From: Massilia sp. UBA2604
Lineage (GTDB): Bacteria; Pseudomonadota; Gammaproteobacteria; Burkholderiales; Burkholderiaceae_D
Assembly (NCBI GenBank): GCA_002339265.1
Contig: DDKG01000147.1
Span: 833 to 29,449 of the forward strand
Direction of reading: 5' to 3'
DNA length: 28,617 nucleotides
In this document: one piece after another, positions 1-6,774 of the stretch
How the letters are laid out: each line of letters opens with the position of its first letter
How positions within the stretch are numbered: position 1 is the stretch's first letter
Made by a program: the position numbers and the translations under genes
The notes under the pieces: generated by a model
Database searches by the model: none
Told to the model about the DNA's origin: nothing
Seen by the model: the letters and a program-made list of their open reading frames with translations, nothing else

Positions 1-2090
1 TCCTGGATCAGGTCCAGGAATTGCAGGCCGCGGTTGATGTACTTCTTCGCGATCGAGATCACCAGGCGCAGGTTGGCCACCGTCATTTCGCGCTTGGCCT
101 GGCGTGCGCGCTTCTCGCCGGCCGCCATCTGCTTGTTAATCTTGCGCAGGTCGGCCAGCGGCAGCGCCACGCGCGCTTGCAGGTCGATCATGCGCTGCTG
201 CAGTTCTTTAATGGCCGGCAGATTGCGGCTCAGCACCGCGCTGTACGGATAGGCGCAGTCGACTTCACGGTCGCCCCATTGCAGGTCGGTCTCGTTGCCC
301 GGGAAGACCTTGATAAAGTGGGCGCGCGGCATGCCGCAGCGGTTTACGCAGATGTCCAGCACGGCGCGCTCGATCGAGCGCACTTCGTCCATCTGGCCGC
401 GCAGGGTGTCGCACAGCTTTTCGACGACCTTGGCGGTGAAACGGATGCCCAGCAGCTCGTACGAGATCACGGCCTGCGCTTCTTCGTAGGCCGCCGAACC
501 GTAGCCGTCGTTCTTGAAGGCGTGGCCCATCAGGTCGAACTGCTGCTCGATCAGCGCGAACTTCTCCAGCGCGCCCTTGCGCAGCTGGGCCAGTTGCTCG
601 GCCGAGTAGCCGGCCGCGGCGCCGCCGGCGCTGCCGCCGTCGCCCTCTTCTTCCTCGTCCTCGACCTCTTCTTCTTCCTCGTCATCCTCTTCCGCGGCAG
701 CGGCCGCGTGAGCCACCGAAGCGGCTGGCGCCGGGGTGTCTTCCAGGTCGACGAAGCCATCCACCACGTCGTCGATCTTCAGCTCGTCGCTGGCGATCTT
801 GTGCGACAGCGCGATGATTTCCGAAATCGTGGTCGGGCACGCCGAGATGGCCTGCACCATGTCCTTCAGGCCCTGCTCGATGCGCTTGGCGATCTCGATC
901 TCGCCTTCGCGCGTAAGCAGCGACACCGCGCCCATTTCACGCATGTACATGCGGACCGGGTCGGTGGTGCGGCCGAAGTCGGAGTCGACGGTCGACAGCG
1001 CGGTCGCGGCGGCGGCTTCGACTTCGTCTTCGCTGGTCGGGGTCACGGCTTGGTCCGACAGCAGCATCATTTCGGCTTCGGGGGCGCGCTCGTAGACGGC
1101 GATGCCCATGTCGTTGAAGGTCGCGATGATGCCTTCGATCGCTTCAGGATCGATGATGTTTTCCGGCAGGTGGTCGTTGATCTCGGCATGGGTCAGGTAG
1201 CCGCGCTCCTTGCCCATATTGATCAGGTTCTTCAGCTGCTGGCGGCGCTTTTCGAGTTCGGCTTCCGAGAAACCGGCTTCGTTCAGCATGCCGAGGCCCT
1301 TCGCCTTGCGCTCGCGCGCCTTCGAGGCGGCCTTCATTTCGGCGCGCTCGACGGCGTTCAGCGCCGCGACTTCGTCGTTCTCCGGCACGAATTCGCTCGG
1401 CTTGCGGCCGCGGCGGCCCGGGACCTTCACCTGCGGCAGCAGATAGCCCGAGGTGTCGATCGCGGCCAGCGCGGCGGCGTCGGTGGTCTTGCTGACGGCG
1501 CCGACGGCGGACACGGGGGCGCTGGCCACCGCTTCGACGCGGCGCACGGCGCGGGCGCGCACGACTTTCGGCGCTTCCTCGGCAGCGGCCTGGGCCACCG
1601 GCGCCGCAACTGGAGCAGCAACCGGCGCTTCCGGCTCGGCCGCCTTCAGGGCGGCCAGCTTGCCGCGCTTGCGCACGATGACCGGCGCCACGGCCGGCTT
1701 GGCCTGCGCCTGCATGTATTCGGCGGCCAGGTCGATGCCGGTATCGACGTCGGCAGCAGCTTCGTCGACCGCCGGAGCGGCGGCTTCGGCCACCACTTCT
1801 TCGACCGCGGCGGCGATCGGGACCGCAGCAGCAGGCGCAGGAGGAGTAACGTCGGCCACGACTGGCGCTGCGACCGGCTCGTCCGCCACCGGACCGCCGG
1901 CGGCCAGGATGGCGTCGGCCTGCGCCTTCAGCGTGGCCAGGCGCGAACGGGTCTTGACCACCGTCACCTTGGCCGCCGCTTCCGTTTCGAGGAAGTAGGA
2001 GGTCGCGGTTTTCGGCACTGCCAGCGGCGCCGAAGCCTTGGCCGGCGCTTTTTTCGCTGTCAGTGTCAATGTCTTGGCGGTGTTTTTCAT
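1..2090 (-). CDS. rpoD: RNA polymerase primary sigma factor RpoD (C-terminal part beyond window)
   Basis: Housekeeping sigma-70 factor that directs RNA polymerase to most promoters; about 696 codons are visible before the window edge cuts the gene in region 2. In order: an Ala/Pro/Val/Lys-rich extension of about 280 residues with no recognised domain and an AT-hook-like RGRKP core near residue 226; region 1.1 from about 283 (LINMGKERGYLTHAEIND); region 1.2 near 372 (GRTTDPVRMYMREMG); an acidic non-conserved segment near 462-490; then NLRLVISIAKKY and GLQFLDLIQ at the edge. Start is an ATG with GGAG about 10 nt upstream. Escherichia coli RpoD reaches the same FLDLIQ point near residue 415, so this protein is about 280 residues longer at the N-terminus; long pre-1.1 extensions are usual in Burkholderiales as far as I recall. 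The family assignment is secure. Confidence 0.97.
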   Translation of the reverse strand, partial: MKNTAKTLTLTAKKAPAKASAPLAVPKTATSYFLETEAAAKVTVVKTRSRLATLKAQADAILAAGGPVADEPVAAPVVADVTPPAPAAAVPIAAAVEEVVAEAAAPAVDEAAADVDTGIDLAAEYMQAQAKPAVAPVIVRKRGKLAALKAAEPEAPVAAPVAAPVAQAAAEEAPKVVRARAVRRVEAVASAPVSAVGAVSKTTDAAALAAIDTSGYLLPQVKVPGRRGRKPSEFVPENDEVAALNAVERAEMKAASKARERKAKGLGMLNEAGFSEAELEKRRQQLKNLINMGKERGYLTHAEINDHLPENIIDPEAIEGIIATFNDMGIAVYERAPEAEMMLLSDQAVTPTSEDEVEAAAATALSTVDSDFGRTTDPVRMYMREMGAVSLLTREGEIEIAKRIEQGLKDMVQAISACPTTISEIIALSHKIASDELKIDDVVDGFVDLEDTPAPAASVAHAAAAAEEDDEEEEEVEDEEEEGDGGSAGGAAAGYSAEQLAQLRKGALEKFALIEQQFDLMGHAFKNDGYGSAAYEEAQAVISYELLGIRFTAKVVEKLCDTLRGQMDEVRSIERAVLDICVNRCGMPRAHFIKVFPGNETDLQWGDREVDCAYPYSAVLSRNLPAIKELQQRMIDLQARVALPLADLRKINKQMAAGEKRARQAKREMTVANLRLVISIAKKYINRGLQFLDLIQ

Positions 2091-2317
2091 ACTTAAAACT
2101 CTCCAGTCGAGGCGAGTTGCGCGCCTGCGAAGTCAATAATCCAGCGGGACCCGCGTACGGATCCTGGGAAAGGGGGAACGGAAGTGGCCCTACCTAGGGG
2201 CGGACATGCCAGGTTTCAAGCACGACTTACCGGGTTTTGTGCGCGCCAACTCGATTCTGGGCTGCGGACAGATAGGCGATGGTCGATGTTCAAAATCGTG
2301 CTGTGCATGTCGGAACG

Positions 2318-2342
2318 AAAAAAAGCCCGCTAACACGGGCTT
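2318..2342 (-). terminator. Intrinsic terminator upstream of rpoD
   Basis: Read on the minus strand: stem AAGCCCG, loop TGTTAG, stem CGGGCTT, running straight into a total of seven Ts. It is a textbook Rho-independent terminator about 230 nt before the rpoD start. No annotated gene lies immediately before it on this strand, because the next gene is divergent. Confidence 0.8.
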
Positions 2343-2377
2343 GCATCTATTTTTCTAGAAGAATAGGGGAAGGGGTT

Positions 2378-2407
2378 ATTATGCCCCAATGCAAGTTTTG
2401 GTGATAA
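2378..2407 (-). promoter_or_regulatory. Candidate promoter of a short minus-strand RNA
   Basis: On the minus strand TTATCA (2407-2402), an 18-nt spacer and CATAAT (2383-2378) resemble -35 and -10 boxes. Transcription from here would start near 2371 and stop at the terminator at 2342-2318, giving an RNA of about 55-60 nt with no obvious reading frame. The match is partial and no homolog is recognised, so this is only a candidate. Confidence 0.25.
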
Positions 2408-2578
2408 TTGATATATCCGATAAGGGATATACACAATTCACATAGCGCCACCCTGACATGCCGTCCGTGCAAGCTGGTGGGCGTGTCTGCGCCGGCGCAA
2501 GCCGGACTCAAGGCAAGAGGCGGATGATACACGATTTCATGCGCCGGCGCTTCCCCCTGCTATAAGTTTCCCAACATT

Positions 2579-2584
2579 TATAAT
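2579..2584 (+). promoter_or_regulatory. Candidate -10 box for proQ
   Basis: A perfect TATAAT lies about 60 nt before the proQ start in a locally AT-rich stretch. No good TTGACA is found at the expected spacing. A second box, TACAAT at 2594-2599, is also possible. Confidence 0.4.
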
Positions 2585-2643
2585 GAGAACTAGTACAATG
2601 CGCGCCCGAGCGCCGTGCTATCCTTCGCAATCTTGTTCTTACC

Positions 2644-3165
2644 ATGAAGTCAATGAATACCAATACCCCTGCAGAGTCCGTCGACACGAACGCCAATCCG
2701 GCCACCACTCCGGAGGCGCAGCAGCCGCAAGCGCCAGCTACCGCAGCGCCGGCCGCCGCGCCGGCGCAGGGCCTGTCGGCGCGCGCGCTGCTCAAGCAAC
2801 TCCAGCAGGAGTATCCAGCCTTCCGCGACTGCCTGCCGCTGTCGATCGGCATCGACAAGCAGCTGCTGGCCCGCATGCCAGGCCTGGACAAGAAGGTGAT
2901 GCGCGCCGCCCTGGGCATCCATACCGGTTCGATGCGCTACCTGCGTGCGATGGAAAAGGCGAAAGTGCGCCACGACCTGGACGGCACCGCGGGCGCCGAA
3001 GTGCCCGAAGCGCACCGCCTGCACGCCAAGGAACAGCTGCAGCAGCGCTTCAAGAAGGAAGCCGAGCGCAAGAAGGCCGAGCGCGAAGCCGCGCAAGAAG
3101 AAGAAAACAACCGCAAGCGCCAGGAAAAACTGCAGGCGCTCGCGTCCAAGTTCTCCAAGAATTGA
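2644..3165 (+). CDS. proQ: ProQ/FinO-domain RNA chaperone
   Basis: RNA-binding protein of the ProQ/FinO family (173 residues), which in other proteobacteria binds structured sRNAs and mRNA 3' ends. Layout: a disordered Ala/Pro/Gln-rich leader (about 1-42), a compact FinO domain (about 43-125) with PAFRDCLPLSIGIDKQLL and RAALGIHTGSMRYLRAM, then a basic/acidic coiled helix rich in Lys, Glu and Arg (about 126-173). It has no C-terminal Tudor-like domain, unlike E. coli ProQ, so it is the short form common in betaproteobacteria. No clear Shine-Dalgarno precedes the ATG; a second in-frame ATG lies 9 nt downstream. Its stop codon overlaps the start of the following exonuclease gene. Family confident; targets unknown. 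Confidence 0.88.
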   Translation: MKSMNTNTPAESVDTNANPATTPEAQQPQAPATAAPAAAPAQGLSARALLKQLQQEYPAFRDCLPLSIGIDKQLLARMPGLDKKVMRAALGIHTGSMRYLRAMEKAKVRHDLDGTAGAEVPEAHRLHAKEQLQQRFKKEAERKKAEREAAQEEENNRKRQEKLQALASKFSKN

Positions 3166-3779
3166 GCGCAGAGCCCGAGATCAGCGAGGACGACCTGCAG
3201 CCAGACCTGCCTGCGTACGTCGGGATCGACCTGGCCCAGGTGCGCCTGGTGCGCAGCGAGCAGGACGCGCGCGAGGCGCTGGCCGACCTGCTGGGCAGCG
3301 ATGCGATCGGCTTCGACACCGAATCCAAGCCGACCTTCGCCAAGGGAGAAGTGTCGACCGGGCCGCACCTGGTGCAGCTCGCGACCCTGGAGACGGCCTG
3401 GCTGTTCCAGACCGCGACCCCGGCCGGCAATGCGCTGGCCATCACGGTCTTGAAACCCGTGCTCGAGGACGAGCGCGTGCTGAAGGTCGGCTTCGGCCTG
3501 GGCGACGACGTGAAGCGCTTGAAATCCAAGTTCGGCATCGGGCTGCGCAATGTGCTCGACCTGTCGACGGCCCTGCGCCGGCGCGGTGAACGCAATCCGC
3601 TCGGCGCGAGGAGCGCCGTCGAGCGCTTCTTCGGCCAGCGCCTGCAAAAGTCCAAGCGCATCACCACCACCAACTGGGCCCTTCCCCGCCTGTCGGACAA
3701 GCAGCTGCAGTATGCGGCCGACGATGCGCATGCGGCGCTGAAGATCTACCGGCACTGGAAGGCAAACCCGCCAGCCTGA
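3162..3779 (+). CDS. 3'-5' exonuclease domain protein (DEDDy, RNase D/WRN-exo type)
   Basis: Stand-alone DnaQ-like 3'-5' exonuclease of about 205 residues. The DEDDy residues are visible: Exo I GFDTES, Exo II with Asp in GFGLGDDVKRLK, Exo III as LQYAADDAHAALKIY (Tyr three residues before Asp). No HRDC or helicase domain, so it is neither full RNase D nor RecQ/WRN; the pattern resembles the WRN-exonuclease-like group. The only start that keeps the domain and stays in frame is TTG at 3162, overlapping the proQ stop as TTGA, which implies translational coupling. No strong ribosome binding site is seen. An RNA substrate is suggested by the ProQ linkage but not shown. Confidence 0.82.
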   Translation: MSAEPEISEDDLQPDLPAYVGIDLAQVRLVRSEQDAREALADLLGSDAIGFDTESKPTFAKGEVSTGPHLVQLATLETAWLFQTATPAGNALAITVLKPVLEDERVLKVGFGLGDDVKRLKSKFGIGLRNVLDLSTALRRRGERNPLGARSAVERFFGQRLQKSKRITTTNWALPRLSDKQLQYAADDAHAALKIYRHWKANPPA

Positions 3780-3800
3780 CCCGCGCCGGGTAGACGTAGG

Positions 3801-3820
3801 GTGGACGGCTTGCCGTCCAC
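3801..3820. repeat. 20-bp perfect palindrome, REP-like
   Basis: GTGGACGGC-TT-GCCGTCCAC, 9-bp arms with a 2-nt centre, 21 nt after the exonuclease stop, embedded in GTAGGG and GCGTTCAACC flanks. From memory, similar palindromes are scattered between genes in Massilia-type genomes, so this is probably a REP-like element. It lacks a T-tract, so it is not a classical terminator, but it may stabilise the upstream mRNA end. Confidence 0.55.
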
Positions 3821-3884
3821 GCGTTCAACCAGCACTCGCCTGTTCCCAAAGAAAGAACGAAACCTCAGCAATTCGCGTTATCAT

Positions 3885-3911
3885 TCCCACCATCTTCGAT
3901 GCCGGTGGGAG
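3885..3911 (+). promoter_or_regulatory. Hairpin covering the ribosome binding site of the diheme cytochrome gene
   Basis: TCCCACC (3885-3891) is complementary to GGTGGGA (3904-3910), a 7-bp stem with a 12-nt loop. The right arm contains the Shine-Dalgarno GGGAG (3907-3911) that serves the ATG at 3915. Folding would hide the ribosome binding site. Confidence 0.4.
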
Positions 3912-3914
3912 CAC

Positions 3915-4634
3915 ATGAGATCACGAAGCCTTCGCCTCTTTCTTGCCTCCCTGTTCGGCGCACTGGCCTGCACGGCCACGGCAGCGCCGCAAACCGTCCC
4001 CGACACCCTCGACCAGCGCCTGCTCGCCTGCGCCACCTGCCATGCGCGGGTCGATGCGCGCGGCAATCCGGTCAACGACAGCTTTTATCCGCGCCTCGGC
4101 GGCAAGCCGGCCGGTTACCTGTATCACCAGCTGCTGAACTTCCGCGACGGCCGGCGCCAGTATCCCTTGATGACCTACCTGGTCGACCACCTGCCCGACG
4201 CCTACCTGCGCGAGATCGCGCAGCACTTCGCGGCCCTGCCGCCGACCGTGCTGCCGCCCCAGGCTTCCGGTTTGTCGGCCGCCGCGCTCGAACGCGGGCG
4301 CCGGCTCGTGGTCGACGGTGACGCCGCGCGCAAGATCCCGGCCTGCGTCGCCTGCCATGGCGCGCGCCTGACCGGCGTGCAGCCGAACATCCCGGGCCTG
4401 CTCGGTCTGCCGCGCGACTACGTCAACGCGCAATTCGGCGCCTGGCGCAACAAGGTGCGGCGCGCGCATGCGCCGGACTGTATGGCCGACATCACCGCGC
4501 GCCTGTCGCTCGACGACGTGGCCGCCGTCTCGGGCTGGCTGGCGGCCCAGCCGATGCCGATTGACGCGCGCCCGGCCGAATCCATCGCACGCCCGCTGCC
4601 GCTGGCCTGCGGCAGCGATCCGGAGGCGCGATGA
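3915..4634 (+). CDS. Periplasmic diheme cytochrome c (c4/c553-like)
   Basis: Exported electron carrier of 239 residues. A signal peptide (RSRSLRLFLASLFGALACTATAA) is followed by two class-I cytochrome c domains, each with one CxxCH heme site: CATCH at 39-43 and CVACH at 144-148. The tandem single-heme layout and length suit cytochrome c4-type proteins. The start is the ATG preceded by GGGAG; the frame stays open upstream but would place the signal peptide internally. The stop overlaps the next gene as ATGA, so the two cytochromes are almost certainly co-translated. It probably passes electrons from the neighbouring triheme cytochrome to a terminal oxidase or bc1 pool; the primary donor is not encoded next to it. 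Confidence 0.88.
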   Translation: MRSRSLRLFLASLFGALACTATAAPQTVPDTLDQRLLACATCHARVDARGNPVNDSFYPRLGGKPAGYLYHQLLNFRDGRRQYPLMTYLVDHLPDAYLREIAQHFAALPPTVLPPQASGLSAAALERGRRLVVDGDAARKIPACVACHGARLTGVQPNIPGLLGLPRDYVNAQFGAWRNKVRRAHAPDCMADITARLSLDDVAAVSGWLAAQPMPIDARPAESIARPLPLACGSDPEAR

Positions 4635-5899
4635 AGACGCTGCGCATCGCCCTCGTCGTCATCATCCTTGTCATCGTAGCCGCGGCGGCGCTGGCCTGGC
4701 CGCGCGCCGAGCATATCCCATCGAGCTCGCCGCAGGCCTACGCGCCGTCCGCCGCCAATATCGAACGCGGCGCTTATCTAGCGCGCGCCGGCGACTGCAT
4801 CGCCTGCCATACGGCGCGCGGCGGCGTGGCGTATGCCGGTGGCCGCGCGCTCGATACGCCGTTCGGCCGCTTCTATGGCCCGAATCTCACGCCGGATACT
4901 GAAACCGGCATCGGATCCTGGAGCGCCGACGACTTCTGGAACGCCCTGCACAACGGCATCGCAAAGGATGGCCGCCTGCTCTACCCGGCCTTCCCCTACA
5001 CGAATTACACAAAGGTCACGCGCGCCGATTCGGACGCCCTGTTCGCCTACTTCCGCAGCCTGGCGCCGCAGCGCCAGCCGAACCGGCCGCACGAGCTGGG
5101 CTTCCCCTATGACAGCCAGGCCTTGCTGGCCGGCTGGCGCCTGCTGTACTTCCGCCCCGGCGTGCACGAAGCGCAGCCGGCGCGGGGCGCGCAGTGGAAT
5201 CGCGGCGCCTATCTGGTCGAGGGCCTGGGACATTGCAGCGCCTGTCACAGCACGCGAAATCAGTTTGGCGCGAACAAGGAGGGACTCGATGGCGGCCTGA
5301 TTCCCACGCTGGGCTGGTATGCGCCGTCGCTCACGTCCGGCGCCGAAGCCGGCCTGGGTGACTGGGACAAGGAACACATCGTGGCGCTGCTCGGCACCGG
5401 CATCTCGCCGCGCGGCTCGGCCACCGGGCCGATGGCCGAAGTGGTGGCGCGCAGCCTGCAGCATCTGACGCAAGACGACCTGGGCGCGATGGCGAGTTAT
5501 CTGCAGTCCCTGCCGGCGACACCCGCGCCGCGGCCGGATCGCGCGCCGCCGGCGGGCGAGCAGGTGCTGGCCGAAGGCCGCCGCATCTACGAAGCCCAGT
5601 GCGCGCAATGCCATGGCGACGATGGTCGCGGCAAGCTGCCCGCCTATCCGCCGCTGGCCGGCAACCGCGCCGTGACGTTGACGCCGGCCGTGAATGCGAT
5701 CCGCATGACGGTCAACGGCGGCTTCCCGCCGGGGACGAAGGGCAATCCCCGCCCTTACGGCATGCCGCCGTTCGGCCATGAGCTGGACGATGCGCAGGTG
5801 GCGGCGGTGCTGAGCTGGATTCGAGCCAGCTGGGGCAATGCGGCGCCGCCTGTCAGCGCGGTCGAGGTCAATCGCTATCGGGCGATCACGTCGGACTAG
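4631..5899 (+). CDS. Triheme cytochrome c, alcohol/gluconate dehydrogenase cytochrome-subunit family
   Basis: Membrane-anchored periplasmic cytochrome of 422 residues. An uncleaved-looking N-terminal helix (about 4-22) precedes three cytochrome c domains with CIACH (56-60), CSACH (202-206) and CAQCH (324-328); GMPPFGHE near the C-terminus is the usual distal-Met region. Three hemes, the N-terminal anchor and the YGPNLTPD and FPYTNYTK motifs are typical of the cytochrome subunit of membrane quinohemoprotein alcohol dehydrogenase, gluconate dehydrogenase and related GMC systems. In those systems it takes electrons from the catalytic subunit and reduces ubiquinone. No such catalytic subunit is adjacent; the nearest candidate in the window is the GMC oxidoreductase around 25 kb. 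Starts inside the preceding stop (ATGA). Confidence 0.88.
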   Translation: MKTLRIALVVIILVIVAAAALAWPRAEHIPSSSPQAYAPSAANIERGAYLARAGDCIACHTARGGVAYAGGRALDTPFGRFYGPNLTPDTETGIGSWSADDFWNALHNGIAKDGRLLYPAFPYTNYTKVTRADSDALFAYFRSLAPQRQPNRPHELGFPYDSQALLAGWRLLYFRPGVHEAQPARGAQWNRGAYLVEGLGHCSACHSTRNQFGANKEGLDGGLIPTLGWYAPSLTSGAEAGLGDWDKEHIVALLGTGISPRGSATGPMAEVVARSLQHLTQDDLGAMASYLQSLPATPAPRPDRAPPAGEQVLAEGRRIYEAQCAQCHGDDGRGKLPAYPPLAGNRAVTLTPAVNAIRMTVNGGFPPGTKGNPRPYGMPPFGHELDDAQVAAVLSWIRASWGNAAPPVSAVEVNRYRAITSD

Positions 5900-5931
5900 G
5901 CAGCGTCGCCTCCTTCAAGCGAAACGCTGTC

Positions 5932-5972
5932 TTCGGAAGGCTGTGCTAAGGTCGTAGACACAGCCTACCGAA
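5932..5972 (+). promoter_or_regulatory. Long inverted repeat abutting the SDR ribosome binding site
   Basis: Arms TTCGGAAGGCTGTG (5932-5945) and CACAGCCTACCGAA (5959-5972) pair over 13 of 14 positions (one A-A mismatch) around a 13-nt loop. The right arm runs directly into the AAAGGAC ribosome binding site (5971-5977) of the SDR gene. There is no T-tract. It could be a translation-control hairpin, an operator, or the processed 3' end of the cytochrome mRNA. Confidence 0.55.
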
Positions 5973-5982
5973 AGGACAATGG

Positions 5983-6744
5983 ATGAACCGTTTCAACGAA
6001 AAGACCGTGCTTGTCACTGGCGCGGCTTCCGGCATCGGCCTGTCGGCTGCCCGTCGCTTCCTCGATGAAGGCGCGCGCGTCGTGATGCTCGATATCGACG
6101 GCGACAAGCTGAAAAAAGCCGCTGCCGGTCTTCCCCAGGACCGCGTCCTCGTGCAGGTCGGCGACACCGCCGACAAGGAAACTGCGACGGACGCCGTCAA
6201 GGCGGCAGTCGACCGCTTCGGCGGATTGCACATCCTGGTCAACAACGCCGGCATGGCGACCGAGGGCGACATCACGCAGACGAGCGAAGAAGATTTCGAG
6301 CGCGTCATGGCGGTCAACGTCGGCGGCTACTATCACATGGCCAAGGCGGCAATGCCCGAGCTGATCAAAGTGCGCGGCTCGATCGTCATGACCTCGTCCG
6401 TGTCCGGGCTCGGAGGCGACTGGAATATGTTTGCCTATAACACGTCGAAAGGCGCTGTCAGCAATATGGTGCGCGCGATGGCAATGGATATGGCAAAGCA
6501 TGGCGTGCGTGTGAACGCCGTCAATCCAAGCTTCACGAAAACCGGGATGACCGAGGATATGGTGAACGATCCTGAACTGGTCGCCAAGTTCAAGGAACGC
6601 ATGCCGCTCGGGGCGCCGGAAGATCCGGATGGCGTGGCAGCCGCGATGGCGTTCCTGGCGAGCGAGGATGCGCGCCTGATCACGGGCGTCAACCTGCCGG
6701 TGGATGCGGGGCTGATGGCTTCCAATGGACAGCCGCCACAGTAA
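5983..6744 (+). CDS. Short-chain dehydrogenase/reductase (classical SDR)
   Basis: Cytoplasmic NAD(P)-dependent oxidoreductase of 253 residues, the normal length for classical SDRs. Visible: cofactor motif TGAASGIG (12-19), Asp37 at the end of the second strand (favours NAD over NADP), NNAG (87-90), and the catalytic Ser139, Tyr152 and Lys156 in the YNTSK context; the C-terminal TGVNLPVDAG motif is standard. The ATG has AGGA six bases upstream. Substrate cannot be read from sequence; distribution of such proteins includes sugar alcohols, ketones and 3-oxoacyl derivatives. It stands alone between the cytochrome pair and a convergent GGDEF gene. Confidence 0.9.
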   Translation: MNRFNEKTVLVTGAASGIGLSAARRFLDEGARVVMLDIDGDKLKKAAAGLPQDRVLVQVGDTADKETATDAVKAAVDRFGGLHILVNNAGMATEGDITQTSEEDFERVMAVNVGGYYHMAKAAMPELIKVRGSIVMTSSVSGLGGDWNMFAYNTSKGAVSNMVRAMAMDMAKHGVRVNAVNPSFTKTGMTEDMVNDPELVAKFKERMPLGAPEDPDGVAAAMAFLASEDARLITGVNLPVDAGLMASNGQPPQ

Positions 6745-6774
6745 GGACTGTTCCGCTGCGGCTGGCCCGGCGCC

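Larger units (their letters stand above)
2091..2643. other. Intergenic region between divergent rpoD and proQ
   Basis: About 550 bases without a convincing protein gene, noticeably AT-richer than its surroundings around 2345-2440 and 2560-2600. It holds the rpoD leader (2091 to about 2310), an intrinsic terminator reading toward rpoD, a possible short minus-strand transcript unit ending at it, a 7-bp inverted repeat (arms 2412-2418 and 2425-2431), a small hairpin GCCCTA-CC-TAGGGC near 2189-2202, and TATAAT-type boxes for proQ. The rpoD promoter was not identified: TTGAAA (minus, about 2214-2219) followed by a TAGGTA box is only a weak candidate. No tRNA cloverleaf was seen. Confidence 0.6.

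Noticed and set aside
21..2096. A 691-codon open frame on the plus strand across rpoD
   Set aside because: It is antisense to an unmistakable RpoD and its translation is His/Arg/Gly-rich low-complexity, as expected from high-GC third-position bias; no domain or ribosome site.
2347..2532. 61-codon frame on the minus strand just before the orphan terminator
   Set aside because: No ribosome binding site, no recognisable domain, unusual composition; the terminator is better explained by a short RNA or as a guard for rpoD.
2091..2643. tRNA or 6S RNA near rpoD
   Set aside because: No cloverleaf, no T-loop GGTTCRANYCC pattern, and no 180-nt 6S-like hairpin; only a short terminator hairpin is present.
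2583..3779. Single 398-codon frame that would fuse a new N-terminus to the exonuclease
   Set aside because: The first 190 codons overlap proQ in another frame and read as Arg/Ala-rich nonsense; the exonuclease domain begins only after the ProQ stop.
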